Shown here one piece after another: positions 23,488-35,689 of a DNA stretch of 64,000 nt. The notes beneath the pieces were generated by a model. That model saw only the letters and a program-made list of their open reading frames with translations, was not told the DNA's origin and made no database searches. Both the position numbers and the translations under genes were made by a program. Origin of the DNA: Ahaetulla prasina (taxonomy: Eukaryota > Chordata > Lepidosauria > Squamata > Colubridae). Numbering within the stretch: position 1 is the first letter of the stretch; the number at the start of each line of letters is the position of its first letter. The stretch is from contig NC_080548.1 of the NCBI RefSeq assembly GCF_028640845.1, positions 8,612,314-8,676,313 on the forward strand. The letters run 5' to 3'.

Positions 23488-23622
23488 TTCAAGAGCGTAG
23501 ACAAATTCCTTGTGTGTCCAATCACACTTGGTCAATAAAGAATTCTATTCTATTCTATTCTATTCTATTCTATTCTATTCTATTCTATTCTATTCTATTC
23601 TATTCTATTCTATTCTATTCTC
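23488..23622 (+). mobile_element. Snake1/L3-type LINE 3' end with (ATTCT)n tail
   Basis: A short 3' fragment (ACAAATTCCTTGTGTGTCC, AATCACACTTGGTCAATAAA) runs straight into about 16 ATTCT units (23542-23622). The same junction occurs at 36898, 47864, 52149 and 62945. Confidence 0.9.
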
Positions 23623-25150
23623 TCCCATCAGCAAAACCCTCATGCCTAGTGATGTTAGTCAGGAATTGCAAACCATCATTGTTTTTCTCCCCAATTGTCA
23701 ATCAGTCTGATAAAAAGATTTACTTTAGATTAAAAAAAAAAAAAGATGAGATGACCCGAATGTCCTTTAATTCCATACATTATCACCTGCAATCTGCAAC
23801 CTCCCAACGAAGTCCCAAGGAAACCCACTAGGAGGAAACTCCTCTCCTTAGCTTCCCAGGGGACTTTTTTTGTTTTGTTTTGTTTAAGTGGTACTGAGAC
23901 ACCTAAGGAGGATGAGTTTTGTGCTTGATAAATGGTGGGAAAATTTCTTCCTGTAGAAACTCAGAGGAAAAAAAATCCTGCTAATTTATTAGACCTTTGA
24001 AATAAAAAAGCATTTATTCTCACTTATAGTTCTAACATAAACAACAACAACAAAAAAAGACTTTTCTCTCAAGTTATGACAGAAGTGAAGTTCTACTAAA
24101 GCCCATTCAAAGAGAAACTTCTGTGGCAAGTCAGTTCTCGAGCAAAATTATAACTTAGTTTTTCAAAGCAACTTTGCCAAATGTAGTAGTGATAACGCTG
24201 ATATGATGATTATTTCATTTTTTTCAATAAGATCTTGTCTCTTTTTTCAAGAACTTTCCATGCCCCAGTACTCAATGAACATAAGATTGTACCCAACAAT
24301 CTTCTAATTGTAGACTAACATTTTGAAGTTCAGCATCATGTAGGTGTATTTAATGGCAGAATTCTATTCAATTATCATCTTGTCACTGCAGCAATGAAGG
24401 AAGGAACTGCTGAAGAGGAGTTGAAGTGACAGGAAAGGAAAGTAAGAGATTCTTTTTTAAGGAACATGATGTGTTTTCAGTTATGACTAATTCATAAAAT
24501 GTGGTCCCACAACTTGTTAACAAAGCCATAGTTTATTCAAACAATTTTTTGTACTGAGTTACCACAACTTAATAAATTAAAATGTTGTTGGCTATTTTGT
24601 GATTCACTGTGTCAGAGGAATTCAGTAGAAATAGAGTCCTGGAGAACTCTACAGTATTCCAAAACTCTTACTTCATAAAGCAAATTGTTTAATATTGGAA
24701 AAGAATACAGTTTTGGAAATTGTATATTAACAATACATAAGTAAGCTCCATCTTTTTCAGTAACCCAATTAACCCAATTATCATTTGATTCAGCAAGAGA
24801 TAATCCTGGTTACAATTGTTTTGTAACAAACTATTTATCATGACTTCACCGATCCCATTTTTAATTTTCAATAAACTGAATATTTCTTGATACCATCTGT
24901 ACAATCATCTCAAAGGTTGCCCGCAATCATCCCTAAATTGCTGTCATAATAGTTATAAACAAAATACTGTAGTCAATGGATTCAACACAGAACAAAAAAA
25001 CCAAAACAAAACACAAGAACAATTGTCAATAAATAATGCTGCATGAACAACTCTAGATGATTCAGGCGTCATATCATGGAATACAGCAAGAACAAATTGA
25101 ATATTAATCTTTAGTTATCTATATTGTAGGCAAACTCTCCCATCTATACA
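23623..25150. other. Intronic sequence without recognisable features
   Basis: AT-rich with short A runs; nothing supported. Confidence 0.5.
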
Positions 25151-25158
25151 CTCTAAAG

Positions 25159-25264
25159 CAGGGGTCTCCAACCTTGACAACTTTAAGACTTGTGGACTTC
25201 AACTCCCAGAATTCTTCAGCCAGCTTTCCACAAGTCTTAAAGTTGTCAAGGCTGGAGATCCCTG
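25159..25264. mobile_element. hAT-like group A foldback MITE, right arm shortened (106 bp)
   Basis: Starts CAGGGGTCTCCAACCTTGAC and ends GAGATCCCTG. Flanked by CTCTAAAG (25151-25158) and TCCTAAAG (25265-25272), 6 of 8 identical. The right arm has lost its inner GGGAGTTGAAG part. Confidence 0.88.
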
Positions 25265-25272
25265 TCCTAAAG

Positions 25273-26003
25273 GCAGCTATTAAAAGCAAAATTTTATTCA
25301 TTCACCAGTACTCAATATCTATTCATGCTTTTAAGTTATATAGACCACTTTGTTCTGAAAAGGAATAAGCAAAACATTCAAAAATAAAAGTTGCAGATGA
25401 CAATCTACCAGAAGTGGCAGAAATCTCCCACCCCTATGACATCTAATTCAGACTGGTTCTCAATACTTCCCAAGATTCAAAATAGATCTATACTTAACTG
25501 TTTAACTGCAGACACATGGCAGTAAAATTCAGAAGGCGGCACCAAACACACTTTTTTAACTGTTTATAGAAAAGTACAAAAAAATTGACTAAAGCCATAA
25601 CTTCATGAAGTCACAAGAAAATTAAGAAACTACATGATGTTTCAATATGAGGAGGGGGTAAAAGAGTCTTATCCTGTTACACACAGATTCTGTTCAAGAG
25701 TAATTGGGAGAATAATTCTGTATTTGAAGCAGGGATGTGAAAAATTGTGTCTTGATACAGTGGGAACATTGTTATTGTCATATGTCCAATGCATTCAGGC
25801 AGAAGCAATCCTTTAGTTTCTCCTATTGCAATTAGTCCATTTGAGCTCTTGTATTAGGTTTCAGTACAAAAAATATTTTTGATGAGTGCAAATGCTAGAT
25901 TAGTAGCATGAGTAGAATTTACAAATTAGGCTAGAACTAGATACAATGTACAGGCAGGATCCCTTCAGCTAGAGTTCTTGGCTTCTTGCTGCATAAAGAT
26001 TTG
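25273..26003. other. Intronic sequence without recognisable features
   Basis: Nothing supported; a 60-codon frame at 25634-25816 has no signature. Confidence 0.5.
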
Positions 26004-26056
26004 ATCCTCCTCCTCCTCCTCCTCCTCCTCCTCCTCCTCCTCCTCCTCCTCCTCCT
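26004..26056. repeat. (CCT)n microsatellite
   Basis: About 17 uninterrupted CCT units. Confidence 0.97.
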
Positions 26057-26644
26057 TCCTGGCCTACAAGCTCATCATGGAAGCCTTCTGGATACTGAAT
26101 AATGCAGGGCAATTCCATTTGCTATAACTTTTAATCAAAATTCACCAGTACATAGTAAAGTGTACCAAGGGGGAAAGTGTCTGTCATTTTGCCTGTTTGC
26201 TGCTCTCTTATCTCTTAAAGAAAACATGTGTAAAACTCTCCACAGTAGTCCTGAAGGCAGGAATTCTTTTTCCTGCTTGTTTCTTGCCCAAGGCATCCTG
26301 CAAAACAGCTCCCACTGGTACATAGGGTCATCTGCCTAAAAGAGCTCATGCACAACTCTGGCAGTTTTTCCACAGGAGAGGCTTAGCAACCATTCATAGA
26401 TCGTCTAAAGAATTACAGGGAAGTGAGTGGTCTCTAAGACATGGTTTGTAACAATCATTTTCATTCCTCTCACCAACAATAGTTCCAGGACCCTCTGGGA
26501 AGAGTCAGGTCAGCCAATAAAACAAATATATTATCCAATATAAATCTGAGGCATGACAAGCATTAAAGGAAAGAAAAGTGTGACATTTTTTTCAGGAAAA
26601 GGTGCAAGATATTCAATCAGTTCTTGGAAAGTTGTGCTTTAAGG

Positions 26645-26779
26645 CAGGTGTCTCCAACCTTGGTCCCTTTAAGACCTGTGGACTTCAACTCCCAGAGTTC
26701 CTCAGCCAGCTTTGCTGGCTGAGGGACTCTGGGAGTTGAAGTCCACAAGTCTTAAAGAGATCAAGGTTGGAGACCCCTG
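26645..26779. mobile_element. hAT-like group A foldback MITE (135 bp)
   Basis: Starts CAGGTGTCTCCAACCTTGGT, ends GGAGACCCCTG, and is flanked by a perfect duplication CTTTAAGG (26637-26644 and 26780-26787). The arms pair almost throughout, meeting at CAGCCAGCTTTGCTGGCTG. Confidence 0.95.
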
Positions 26780-26787
26780 CTTTAAGG

Positions 26788-27273
26788 TATTGTATAAGAT
26801 TTAGTTTCCTTTTACAGCATTAAATAGTGAGTAGGAAATGCTTTATCAGCAAGTAGCACCAGTGGCTACCAAATTTTCTCCCCAGAATGTGTCTGAATTG
26901 TGATACCACTAGAAATGGACATGTTGTTCTAATACAGTTTAAAACAGCTATTTTCAGAAGATTCCACTTTTGGAGAGAAGTCTATAATAGACAAAGCTCT
27001 TTGAAGCTGAGAACACATAAGAAGAAGCAGCCACAACTGTACCTTTAACAGATCCTTCTGTCTCCTTATCCTTGAAACATTTAAATATATTTAATTTTTT
27101 TTAAAACATATTTTCACTGCCCCATTATGGACTGGGATTTTAAGATGATGGGTCATAAAAGGTCGTATTAAGTATAAATCAGTGACCACAATCCTAGTAT
27201 GGTTCTTCAGAATTTCCAAAACAACCCTTAAAACAGGTGACCCAGGATGGCTTGAACCCGTGTTCAGTTTGGG

Positions 27274-27274
<1 letters not shown>
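26788..27274. other. Intronic sequence without recognisable features
   Basis: Nothing supported. Confidence 0.5.
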
Positions 27275-27338
<64 letters not shown>

Positions 27339-27340
27339 TT

Positions 27341-27371
<31 letters not shown>

Positions 27372-27405
27372 CTTTCCTTTATTCTCTCTCTCTCACACAC
27401 ACACA
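27275..27405. repeat. (CTTT)n tract followed by (TC)n and (AC)n
   Basis: About 100 bp of pyrimidine-only CTTT units (27275-27377) grades into TC and then CA dinucleotides. The long Phe/Leu/Ser or Lys/Glu/Arg frames across it are repeat artefacts. Confidence 0.97.
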
Positions 27406-27913
27406 TATTGAAGAAACAGCAGAAAATTTTACACAGTCTGAAGCAGTTGTTAGAAATCTGCAAGTCCAGCTACTACAAGATAGTCAAGTAATTTGGAAAA
27501 TGTGAAGATATAACACTTCTATGTTATGTTATGGGTATTACCACGTATTGTTTGTTTCATAAATACCAATTTAAAGAGTACTTCTTGTCTCAGCAGGGAG
27601 ACTAACAACTCAGAGGTGCTATATAGCCAGTGGAACTATAATTAACTATACAGTACTTAAGTGAAATTGAGAACTTTTAATTCCAAAAATGTAACAATGG
27701 GTGAAACTCTTACCTTTCCCTTGCCTGAGAGTATCTTTCATTTGATAATTTAGCTACTATGACGTTCATATCTGAAGGTGAAATTGAACCTGGGTTTCCT
27801 CAGTCATAGTATAACATTATCTCCCATGCATTACTCAGGATCTCACAAAATCCAATACACTTGCTATTTATTTATCTTTATTCACTTATTATTTATATGC
27901 TACCTACTTAAGA
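27406..27913. other. Intronic sequence without recognisable features
   Basis: Nothing supported. Confidence 0.5.
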
Positions 27914-27921
27914 ACTTTAGG

Positions 27922-28249
27922 CAGAGGTGGGTTTCAGTAGGTTCTGACTAGTTCTGGAGAACTGGTAGCAGAAATTTTGAGTAGTTTGAGAACTGGTAAA
28001 TATCATCTCTGACTGCCCCCCCCCATCTATTCTCTGCCTCCCCAAGTCCAGCTGGAGGAAATAGGGATTTTGCAATAACCTTCCCCTGGATTCAGGAGGG
28101 AATGGAGATTTTACAATATCCTTCCCCTGGAGTGGGGTGGGAATGGAGATTTTACAGTATCCTTTCCCTGCCATGCCCACCAAGCCATGCCATGCCCACC
28201 AAGCCACACTCACAGAACCGGTAATAAAATATTTTGATATCCACCACTG
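27922..28249 (-). mobile_element. hAT-like group C element (328 bp)
   Basis: Starts CAGAGGTGGGTTTC, ends ATCCACCACTG, and has a perfect duplication ACTTTAGG (27914-27921 and 28250-28257). It carries three copies of the roughly 40-bp module on the minus strand and runs opposite in sense to 61628-61940. Confidence 0.93.
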
Positions 28250-28274
28250 ACTTTAGGCAACTTACAGTGGTCAT

Positions 28275-28470
28275 AAATTAAAACATAAAGTCTCCAGACT
28301 AGAAACTGAGAGACTATGAGTTCTAGTGCTGGCTCAGTCAATGAAAGTTGGATGGGCCAGTCCCTCTCACTCAGCCCAACCCACCTCATGGAGTTATTGT
28401 TGTGGAGAAAATAAGAGGAGAGGGTATTAGGTATGCTTGCCACCTTGAGTTATTATATTAAAAAATATAA
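28275..28470 (+). mobile_element. SINE with LINE-type tail (MIR-like, reptile)
   Basis: Contains the order TGAGTTCTAGTGCTGGCTC, GGGCCAGTCCCTCTCACTC, CAGCCCAACCCACCTCATGG, GTTATTGTTGTGGAGAAAAT, and CACCTTGAGTTATTATATTA. This is a familiar reptile SINE body and 3' end. The tRNA head is poorly preserved. Confidence 0.6.
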
Positions 28471-30657
28471 TAACTTTGGGACCAGTGTGATCTCAGGAAG
28501 GATGATGTTTCAAAGTGCAGGTACCTTAGCTGAAAAAGCTTTATTTCTGGACCTGCAGACATTCATTAGCAAAACTTTTCCAGCCAGATTGGGTAAGATG
28601 GTTTGAAACAATCTTCTTTAAAGGTTGAGATGACAGCCCCAATCTCAAACCATGAAGGGCTGGAAGCATCTTGCATTGCATCTAAAAGTATCCAGGAAAT
28701 AACTGGTGGTAATAACTGCCCATGCACTAGTCCAGCCTAGAGCTCACAAGGGGGAAACAGAATCTCTTCTTCACCAGCCAACAGAGCTTAGATTGGGCTG
28801 AGAGAATCAACCATCACCAGATGTGGATGTCTGAGCCAAACTTTCTAACTGGCTCTATTTTTAATAATTCAAAACTCCCTCCCAATTTGACAAAGGGGAA
28901 ACATGCCAGGGCAATGAACTGGTCACGATGCAATTGGCTACTTCACTGGTGAGTGTGCGCAATTTATTCATTTTCACAACACACATTTTGAGGATTCCTG
29001 AGCCAAAGCAAACCCAATCTTTTACATCACTGCTTCCCACATCCTAATGTCTCATTGTGATGTACCATTTCCCAGTCTGTCATTGCAAAGCAGGGCTGAT
29101 CTTTACAGATCGCACAGAATCTGTTCCAGATATTTTCATCTCCAAAAAACAGTTGAAATGATCATACTGTATACACCATTTAGAGACAGCAAACACAGTA
29201 AAACAAGAAATATTCTTATAGTTGAATCAGAACACTCGTCCATCGATTTAACATTGTCTGCACAGTGCACTCTACTCTCAGGGCGTCAGACAGATATATG
29301 TATAGAAATCCCAAAAACTGACCTTATGACTTCCTGCCTGCAAACATTTGCACAATGATTGATCCATGGTTCTTCTAGAGAAAATTATGCAAGTTATTTT
29401 CAGCCTAAAACTGCAGTAGGCTTATAAGCATTTCAAAATGTACTGAGATCATATCAAAGAAGTAAACAGAGCCAGGACAAGAACAAAATTTAAATTATCC
29501 TTAATTTATAAGGATACAATTTAATTTGCATTTAATTAAATCAAGTAAATAATATAATTAGAGGGAAGATGGAAAGCTACTTTATACCAACTGAGACATT
29601 AGTTTAGCTAATTTATAACATTCTATATTAAGGGACATCGAGTCCTTAAGTCCTTATTTATTTGGTCAGAAATATGTACATTCTTTCAACTTTTTTTAAA
29701 AATCATGATTCAAACTGGATGAATTTTGTAGGAAATAAAGATTATCCATACCTGCACCTGAATTTTGTGGGCAAATTTTTAAACATGTAAAAGACATTGT
29801 TTTTATTATATACTTTAAAGACATGCATAGGGACATATTTTAAAATTACATAAGAAAGATGATAAATTTCAGAAGAGAAGACACAGATTTTGGGCTAAGG
29901 ACCTTTAAATTGGGGCTATTTACTTCTCTTCCACTATCTATGCTTATGAACATTTTGCAATATGTATGACAATAATACACCGTAATCCTGTCCCTAGGCA
30001 AAAAATGTGCAAAATTTCAGAAGAACAAATGTAAGAGCCAAAAAATTATAATTGATGAAAAACAAGGCAGAGCTACCTAGTTGGGCCCTAAGTCACAGCA
30101 AAAACTAAGAGAGAATCAGGATTTTTCAGCCATCTAAAGCTACATCTTCTGTATAGATACCCTGAACACCTAAATTACCCCCCCCCCGAAAAAAAGGCCC
30201 AAACCCTTTTACTCTAGGAAAGATGACTGGAAAATTTAACATGTCCCCATTCCTGTACAAATATGTCTATTTCTCACAAAACACCAGAAATCCATCTTTC
30301 ATTTTAGTCTTTGTGAGAGGTTTATTTTCCCAAATATAATTGAAGCATGGGAGTAGTTTGGAGGATAAGGTGAGCAACACCTGAGTTTAAATTTCTCTTC
30401 TGTTGAAATTAAGATTAAGAAAAAGGAATATTTCATCACCTTTCTTTAGGTTTCTGGGGCAGAAAGAGGTAGCAAAAGCACTTTAAAAAAATAATTATAC
30501 CTTACTTTTGTTGTCAAGCCATCTGACAATTGTTCAAATTATAGCTCGGTACTGCAAGCAACCAAAAAGATCATTACTTTCAATTCAGAAAAAAAAAAAC
30601 CCTCACCAGTGGTAATTACTTTAGCTTTTTCAGGAAAAAGTAGGAATGAGAAAATCA
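28471..30657. other. Intronic sequence, no clear features; possible old LINE near 28480-28760
   Basis: The part at 28600-28740 has words (ACCATGAAGGGCTGGAAGCA, AACTGGTGGTAATAACTGCC) reminiscent of degraded L2/CR1-type LINE sequence. The rest shows nothing recognisable. A C run lies near 30178-30187. Confidence 0.35.
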
Positions 30658-30676
30658 TCATCATCATCATCATCAC
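30658..30676. repeat. Short (ATC)n microsatellite
   Basis: Six ATC units. Confidence 0.9.
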
Positions 30677-30852
30677 ATCAGGCCAATTAATCCTGGGGAA
30701 GGCCAATTAATCAGGAATAGCAAAAGAAAGAATTGGTACATTGATTGCCAAAATGATGTTACTAGTGCTCCTGAAGTCTATTGCTAAGTAGATATGATAG
30801 TTTTGTTAAATAAAGATAGTCACAGGGCCTCTACTAGCTATACATTCTAACT

Positions 30853-30972
30853 CAGGGGTCTCCAACCTTGGCAACTTTAAGACTTGTGGACTTCAACTCC
30901 TAGAATTCCTCAGCCAGCTTTCTGGGAGTTGAAGTCCACAAGTCTTAAAGTTGCTAAGGTTGGAGATGCCAG
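30853..30972. mobile_element. hAT-like group A foldback MITE (120 bp, centre deleted)
   Basis: Starts CAGGGGTCTCCAACCTTGGC and ends TTGGAGATGCCAG. Flanked by TTCTAACT (30845-30852) and TTCTAACC (30973-30980), 7 of 8 identical. The loop part of the right arm is missing. Confidence 0.9.
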
Positions 30973-31172
30973 TTCTAACCCTAAGCCCATAAAGATGGGG
31001 CTTTTAAAAACCCCACTTTGATGTCCTCCTTTTATTATTATAGATGGAAAAATTTCATAGGACTCCTATATTTATAGAAATTATTAGTCTCCCTAGTGGA
31101 TCCAGGGAGGTTGAAAATACCATCACATTATCTGAAATAAGAACGGATTCCAATGGACACTTGGCCTTTAGC

Positions 31173-31437
31173 CAAGGATGAAATCCACAAGGTTCTGACA
31201 GGTTCTGGAGAACCAGTAGCGGAAATTTTGAGTAGTTCGGAGAACCGGCAGCGGAAATTTTGAGTACCAGTAAATACCACCTCTGGCTGGCCCCGGAGTG
31301 GGGTGGGAATGGGGATTTTGCAATATCCTTCCCCTGGAGTGGGGTGGGAATGGAGATTTTGCAGTATCCTTCCCCTGCCATGCCCCCCAAGCCACACCCA
31401 CAGAACCGGTAGTAAAAAAAATTGGATCTCACCGCTG
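31173..31437 (-). mobile_element. hAT-like group C element (265 bp)
   Basis: Starts CAAGGATGAAATCC, ends GGATCTCACCGCTG, and is flanked by a perfect duplication CCTTTAGC (31165-31172 and 31438-31445). Contains two copies of the roughly 40-bp module. Confidence 0.93.
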
Positions 31438-31445
31438 CCTTTAGC

Positions 31446-32733
31446 CCTCTGAGCGTCATATAAAACCAATAAATTACAGCTATGCTTTCATTAAAACTAC
31501 ATACAGGTACAACATCTGTGTTTCTGAAGGAGTAGGAATGCCCAAAGAAGCATTTACAGAATTGGGGCAACTTGGCAGCTGCCACCAACATTAATTTAAT
31601 TCTATGAAGCTACATAAAGATTTAATTTGTTAGAGCCTCGGAGTGAGTCTGTTATTTTGCTTCATGTTTCCATCTTGTTAAGCCTGCTACTATTCTGAAT
31701 GTAATGTCTTGTGACCATAATATTGATATTATTGGCTAAGTGATCTACAGATTTGGTTTTACACTCATTTGAATGTTTTGGTTACATTAACTCGACACAT
31801 TCATTTAAGATGTAATTTGAGATACTTAGGTTTTGCATTTAAACTGCTTATTGTGCAAGCTGCTTTGAACACAATTGATCTGTGGAAAATAAATACACAA
31901 ACAAAACAGCTTTGAATAATCATGAAGCCTTCTACACCCCCTCCTTGGCATGATGGCAACCCCTTTTCTCCACTCCTCCATGTTAAAACCTCCTCCATGC
32001 AGCAATTATTTATTAAGTCACCTGCAGAGGTGTACAATCAAAAAGTAGCTGCTTGTTTTCTTTACCTGGAGTCAGAATCAGTAACAAGCTCTGTTCAGGT
32101 GTTACCTTTATGGATTTAACCCAACAGAGAAAGAGCAGGAAATATTTGCCTTCTTCAGGTTATCTGGTGATGTCATAGAAGAGGTGATGTCCATGCTTGT
32201 TAAGCAACTGTCTTTAGGGGTGGAATCCTGAGAGTGGCTATTTCAAATAATGTGGAAGAGCTCTTCCTGAAAGTCACCAACACAACTGCAAAAAAATAAG
32301 TTTCCAACCATCTCTTTCATGTGGCATTTAATCTTGAAAGGTATCTAATCAACATAACTTCTGCCAGTTTAAATGTCTTTAGTTATTCTTTCTGCATATC
32401 CATCCATTTCAATTGCTTATTGTTTATCGTTTATCCGAATCTATTATTTCACTTTGTAGTTTTTCTTGAATATATCTTCGGAGATAATATTTTTGCAAAA
32501 TTTCTTCTAATGCATTTCAGTACATTTTCATAAATGGCCTTAATAGATAGCTTAAAATCTCACCCGCCCCCATCCTGGTTGATTTCTCCCAAAATATATT
32601 GCTCTCTTTTGATAGATACCTACATCCCATATATTACCTTTGGTTGAATCAGTCTTATTTTGAGATACTGTAAAACCCAGTAGCTTATAGCAATGAGGAC
32701 ATGCTATAGGCAACGAAGCTAAAAATTTATTTA
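31446..32733. other. Intronic sequence without recognisable features
   Basis: Nothing supported. Confidence 0.5.
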
Positions 32734-33215
32734 TTTTATTTTATTTATTTATTTTATTTTGTCACAACAATATATGTAGGTATCATACAAAAAGATTATA
32801 TAGTAAATAAACACATATATGGGTAAATATAAGGAGGTATAAGCATATATATAGGAAGAGGAAAAGAAAAACAATAGGACAGGAACGGTAGGCACGTTTG
32901 TGCGCTTATGCACGCCCCTTATGGTCCTCTTAGGAATGGGGTGAGGTCCATAGTAGAAAGTTTTTGGATAAAACTTTTGGATTATGGGAAGAGACCACAG
33001 AGTCAGGTAAAGTATTCCAAGCACTGATGATTCTGTTACAGAAGTCATATTTTCTACAATCTAGATTAAAGCGGTTGACAGTAAGTTTAAATCTATTAGT
33101 TACTCTAGTATTATTGCAATTAAAGCTGAAGTAGTCTTTAACAGGAAGGACATTACAATAGATGATTCTGTGAGTTAAGCTTAGGTCTTGTCGAAGGCGA
33201 TGGAGCTTCTGTCTT
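32734..33215 (-). mobile_element. LINE-B copy 1, 5'-truncated
   Basis: An unnamed LINE family in this window. On the minus strand it encodes a tail ending NLWSLPIIQKF-like and PFLRG-like residues. Its conserved 3' untranslated block has ACGTGCCTACCGTTCCTGTC and GTTGTGACAAAATAAA, ending in an (AAAT)n tail at the low-coordinate end. It belongs to the Jockey-type group (CR1/L2/Rex1 relatives); the clade is unresolved. Confidence 0.8.
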
Positions 33216-33918
33216 CCGCTTTTTTATAAGAGTCTAAAAAGCAGAGAGAAAGAATTCAGACATGCAAATATATCAAGAGGCTTCCAGTTCTCCTTCAGCA
33301 TGCTGATAAGAAAAAAATTAAAATAACAAGAGAAGAACAAAGGCAAAAAAATCTATTTTTTAAAGCGATTGAGAGAAAACTCAGCAAAGACAAAAAAAAA
33401 TAAAAAATCTCCTGAGCTAAGGAGAGAAAAGTCTAAAATTTTCAAGGCTGGTTTCCAGGTTTCTAATTACAATGATACTGCCAGCAATGGGAAGGAGGAT
33501 GCTACTTCAGTTAGAATTCCGGCTTTGGAGACTGATAGTGTCTTTGGATACAATTCTATGCAAGGATTGAATGAATAAAAATCTCTGATTTTAATAAAAA
33601 GATTCCTACCCTCAAGATCGCTGTGAATACATTGGCAGAATCTGCAAGAGGTTTCCATGTATAGAAATGATAGTGCATCTATACTGATGCTATGCCATCA
33701 GGAATACTCCAGATACTACTGAATTTAATGGCCAGCATTCTCTAGGATAAACCTTTTCCTTCTCATCGTCTCATCTTTCTCTTCATTTCAACATTGCAGC
33801 AAAGCACAGGAATCCTTCATCAGCACCAGAGCCCAGGTGTTTTATTTAACTATTTATAGCCTGCCCAGTACTTTAAGGCAGCAAGGCTGGTTACAACCCA
33901 GAAAATAAGAAAATCATA
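33216..33918. other. Intronic sequence without recognisable features
   Basis: Lys-rich low-complexity frames near 33369 are not supported as genes. Confidence 0.5.
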
Positions 33919-33926
33919 GTGTGGGG

Positions 33927-34063
33927 CAGTGGTGGGATTCAGCCAGTTCGCACCACTTCGGGAGAACCGGCTGTTAACTTTCTGAGCAGTTTGGTGAACT
34001 GGTTGTTGGAAGAAATCATTAGGGCAGAGAACCGGTTGTTAAATTATTTGAATCCCACCACTG
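33927..34063. mobile_element. hAT-like group B MITE (137 bp)
   Basis: Starts CAGTGGTGGGATTCAGCCAG, ends TTTGAATCCCACCACTG, and is flanked by a perfect duplication GTGTGGGG (33919-33926 and 34064-34071). Confidence 0.95.
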
Positions 34064-34239
34064 GTGTGGGGTGTTTTTTTTTAAGTAAAAGCAATATTTT
34101 AACATACTAAAGGTTAAAATAATAAAATTAAACAAATGGTTTTTTTAAAAAATCTGGCAGTGAAAAGCACTGGCCTCGAAGTCAGGGGAAGAGCCTCCCT
34201 ACTTAGTGCCACAATAAAATAATTAAAGTTATTTAATTA

Positions 34240-34640
34240 TGTAGGGGAGGGCTGCTGGGGGTTAGCAGGGGTTCAGGAGAACCTCTAGCTATGATTCTGT
34301 ACAATTTGAAGAACCCCCAAATCCCACTCCTGGCTTTCCCTGCCGACTCCTCCCCTCCCCTCCCTGCAGCCCCCACATAGCCCATTTTGGATATAGGTAA
34401 GTCAGGGCACACACGGAGGCTTGGGGAGCGTGAAAAATGGGCCTCTGGAACCTGGGGAGGCCATTTTTGCCCTCCCGGAGGCTCGAAGGAAACCTCCAGA
34501 ACCCACGAAGGGCAAAAACGCCCCCCCCCCACCATGGTGCAGGAGGCCGACTAGGCCACGCCCACCATGGCCACACCCACCCAGCAACTGGGCAGAGAAC
34601 CCCTTGCTAAAATTTTTGAAGCCCACCCCTTCCTGCATGG
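34240..34640. repeat. GC-rich repeat, probable hAT-like relative
   Basis: Markedly more GC-rich than its surroundings. It contains GGCCACGCCCACCATGGCC and GAGAACCCCTTGCTAAAATT, which recall the GTGGGCGTGGC and GAGAACCGG words of groups B and C. Clear terminal repeats and a duplication were not found. The several long overlapping frames on both strands are composition effects. Confidence 0.5.
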
Positions 34641-34775
34641 CAGTGTTTCTCAACCTTGGCATCTTTAAGCTGTGTAGACTTCAACTCCCAAAATTCCTCA
34701 GCCAACAGTGGTCATTGGAGAATTTGGGGAGTTGAAGTCCATATAGCTTAAAGTTGCCAAGATTGAGAAACATTG
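34641..34775. mobile_element. Diverged relative of the group A foldback MITE (135 bp)
   Basis: Starts CAGTGTTTCTCAACCTTGGC and ends GATTGAGAAACATTG. It has the same 135-bp length and arm order as group A, with different terminal bases. The flanking 8-mers no longer match, so it appears older. Confidence 0.8.
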
Positions 34776-34952
34776 AACATAGATAGAGGAATTCTGCTCA
34801 GTTATCTGACATTTCTGTTTGGGTTTGCTTATGGCATAGCTTTAGATAGGGATTCCCAGATTTCTCTACCTAGTCACTGGATGTGGACTAAAGTGCAGAC
34901 AATTCTAAAACAAGCAAAACAAAGAGGACAACTGCTTGATCACAGAGAAATA

Positions 34953-34953
<1 letters not shown>

Positions 34954-34992
<39 letters not shown>
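34954..34992. repeat. (TG)n microsatellite
   Basis: About 19-20 uninterrupted GT units. Confidence 0.97.
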
Positions 34993-34994
<2 letters not shown>

Positions 34995-35538
34995 TTTCTG
35001 CTTAGTAAGCGTGTCAATGCTATACCATAGAGAATCAGCAGATGAGAATTACTGTAGAACAAAAAACAATTTGTGGTTTATACAATCCCTGGGAATACGA
35101 CTTTAACTTGAGATAAATGTTACTATTGTTATCTTCTGAGCTTCTGCATCTTACTTAGCTAGTGGATTTTGCAATCTAAGTTTAAAAAAACAAGACAAAA
35201 AAGTAGGTGTCACTGACTGTAGTTTGTCCATGTCTTTCTTAAAGATAGCACCTCAAAAATAAGAAGCTGGCTGGGACTCTGTTCTTTTTAATGTTCTTGC
35301 TTCTATTTATTTACTTCTCTTTTCAATTAAATTAGAAAATCGGCAGGAACACTTTCTAGGAGCAGAAGATAAGTTGTCCCTCCTCCTCTTTTTGGCCAGT
35401 CTCCTGTCTGAATCACTGAGCCAAAGTTCAGACAGTTTAAGTTGTTAAGGTCGAGAAACAGTCATTTTCTAGGATTTCTATTCTAGTCCTCAGTCTTCTG
35501 GTGATCTGAACTTTCCACAGCTAGCCAATCAGAAAAGC
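34993..35538. other. Intronic sequence without recognisable features
   Basis: Nothing supported. Confidence 0.5.
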
Positions 35539-35546
35539 ATTTAGAG

Positions 35547-35681
35547 CAGGGGTCTCCAACCTTGGCAGCTTTAAGACTTGTGAACTTCAACTCCCAGAGT
35601 TCCTCAGCCAGCAAAGCTGGCTGAGGAACTCTGGGAGTTGAAGTCCACAAGTCTTAAAGCTGCCAAGGTTGGAGACCCCTG
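35547..35681. mobile_element. hAT-like group A foldback MITE (135 bp)
   Basis: Perfect duplication ATTTAGAG (35539-35546 and 35682-35689). The arms are almost perfectly complementary, meeting at CAGCCAGCAAAGCTGGCTG. The arm-specific GGCAGC/GCTGCC variant is present in both arms. Confidence 0.96.
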
Positions 35682-35689
35682 ATTTAGAG

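Noticed and set aside
23542..23622. Regular repeats that might suggest a CRISPR-like array
   Set aside because: Uninterrupted 5-bp units without spacers, in a vertebrate genome; a simple microsatellite.
27182..27505. Phe/Leu/Ser-rich and Lys/Glu/Arg-rich frames
   Set aside because: Translation of the (CTTT)n microsatellite.
34240..34640. GC-rich stretch as a CpG-island promoter or first exon
   Set aside because: It contains MITE-related words (GCCACGCCCACC, GAGAACC), few CG pairs for its GC content, and no splice donor with a plausible signal peptide.
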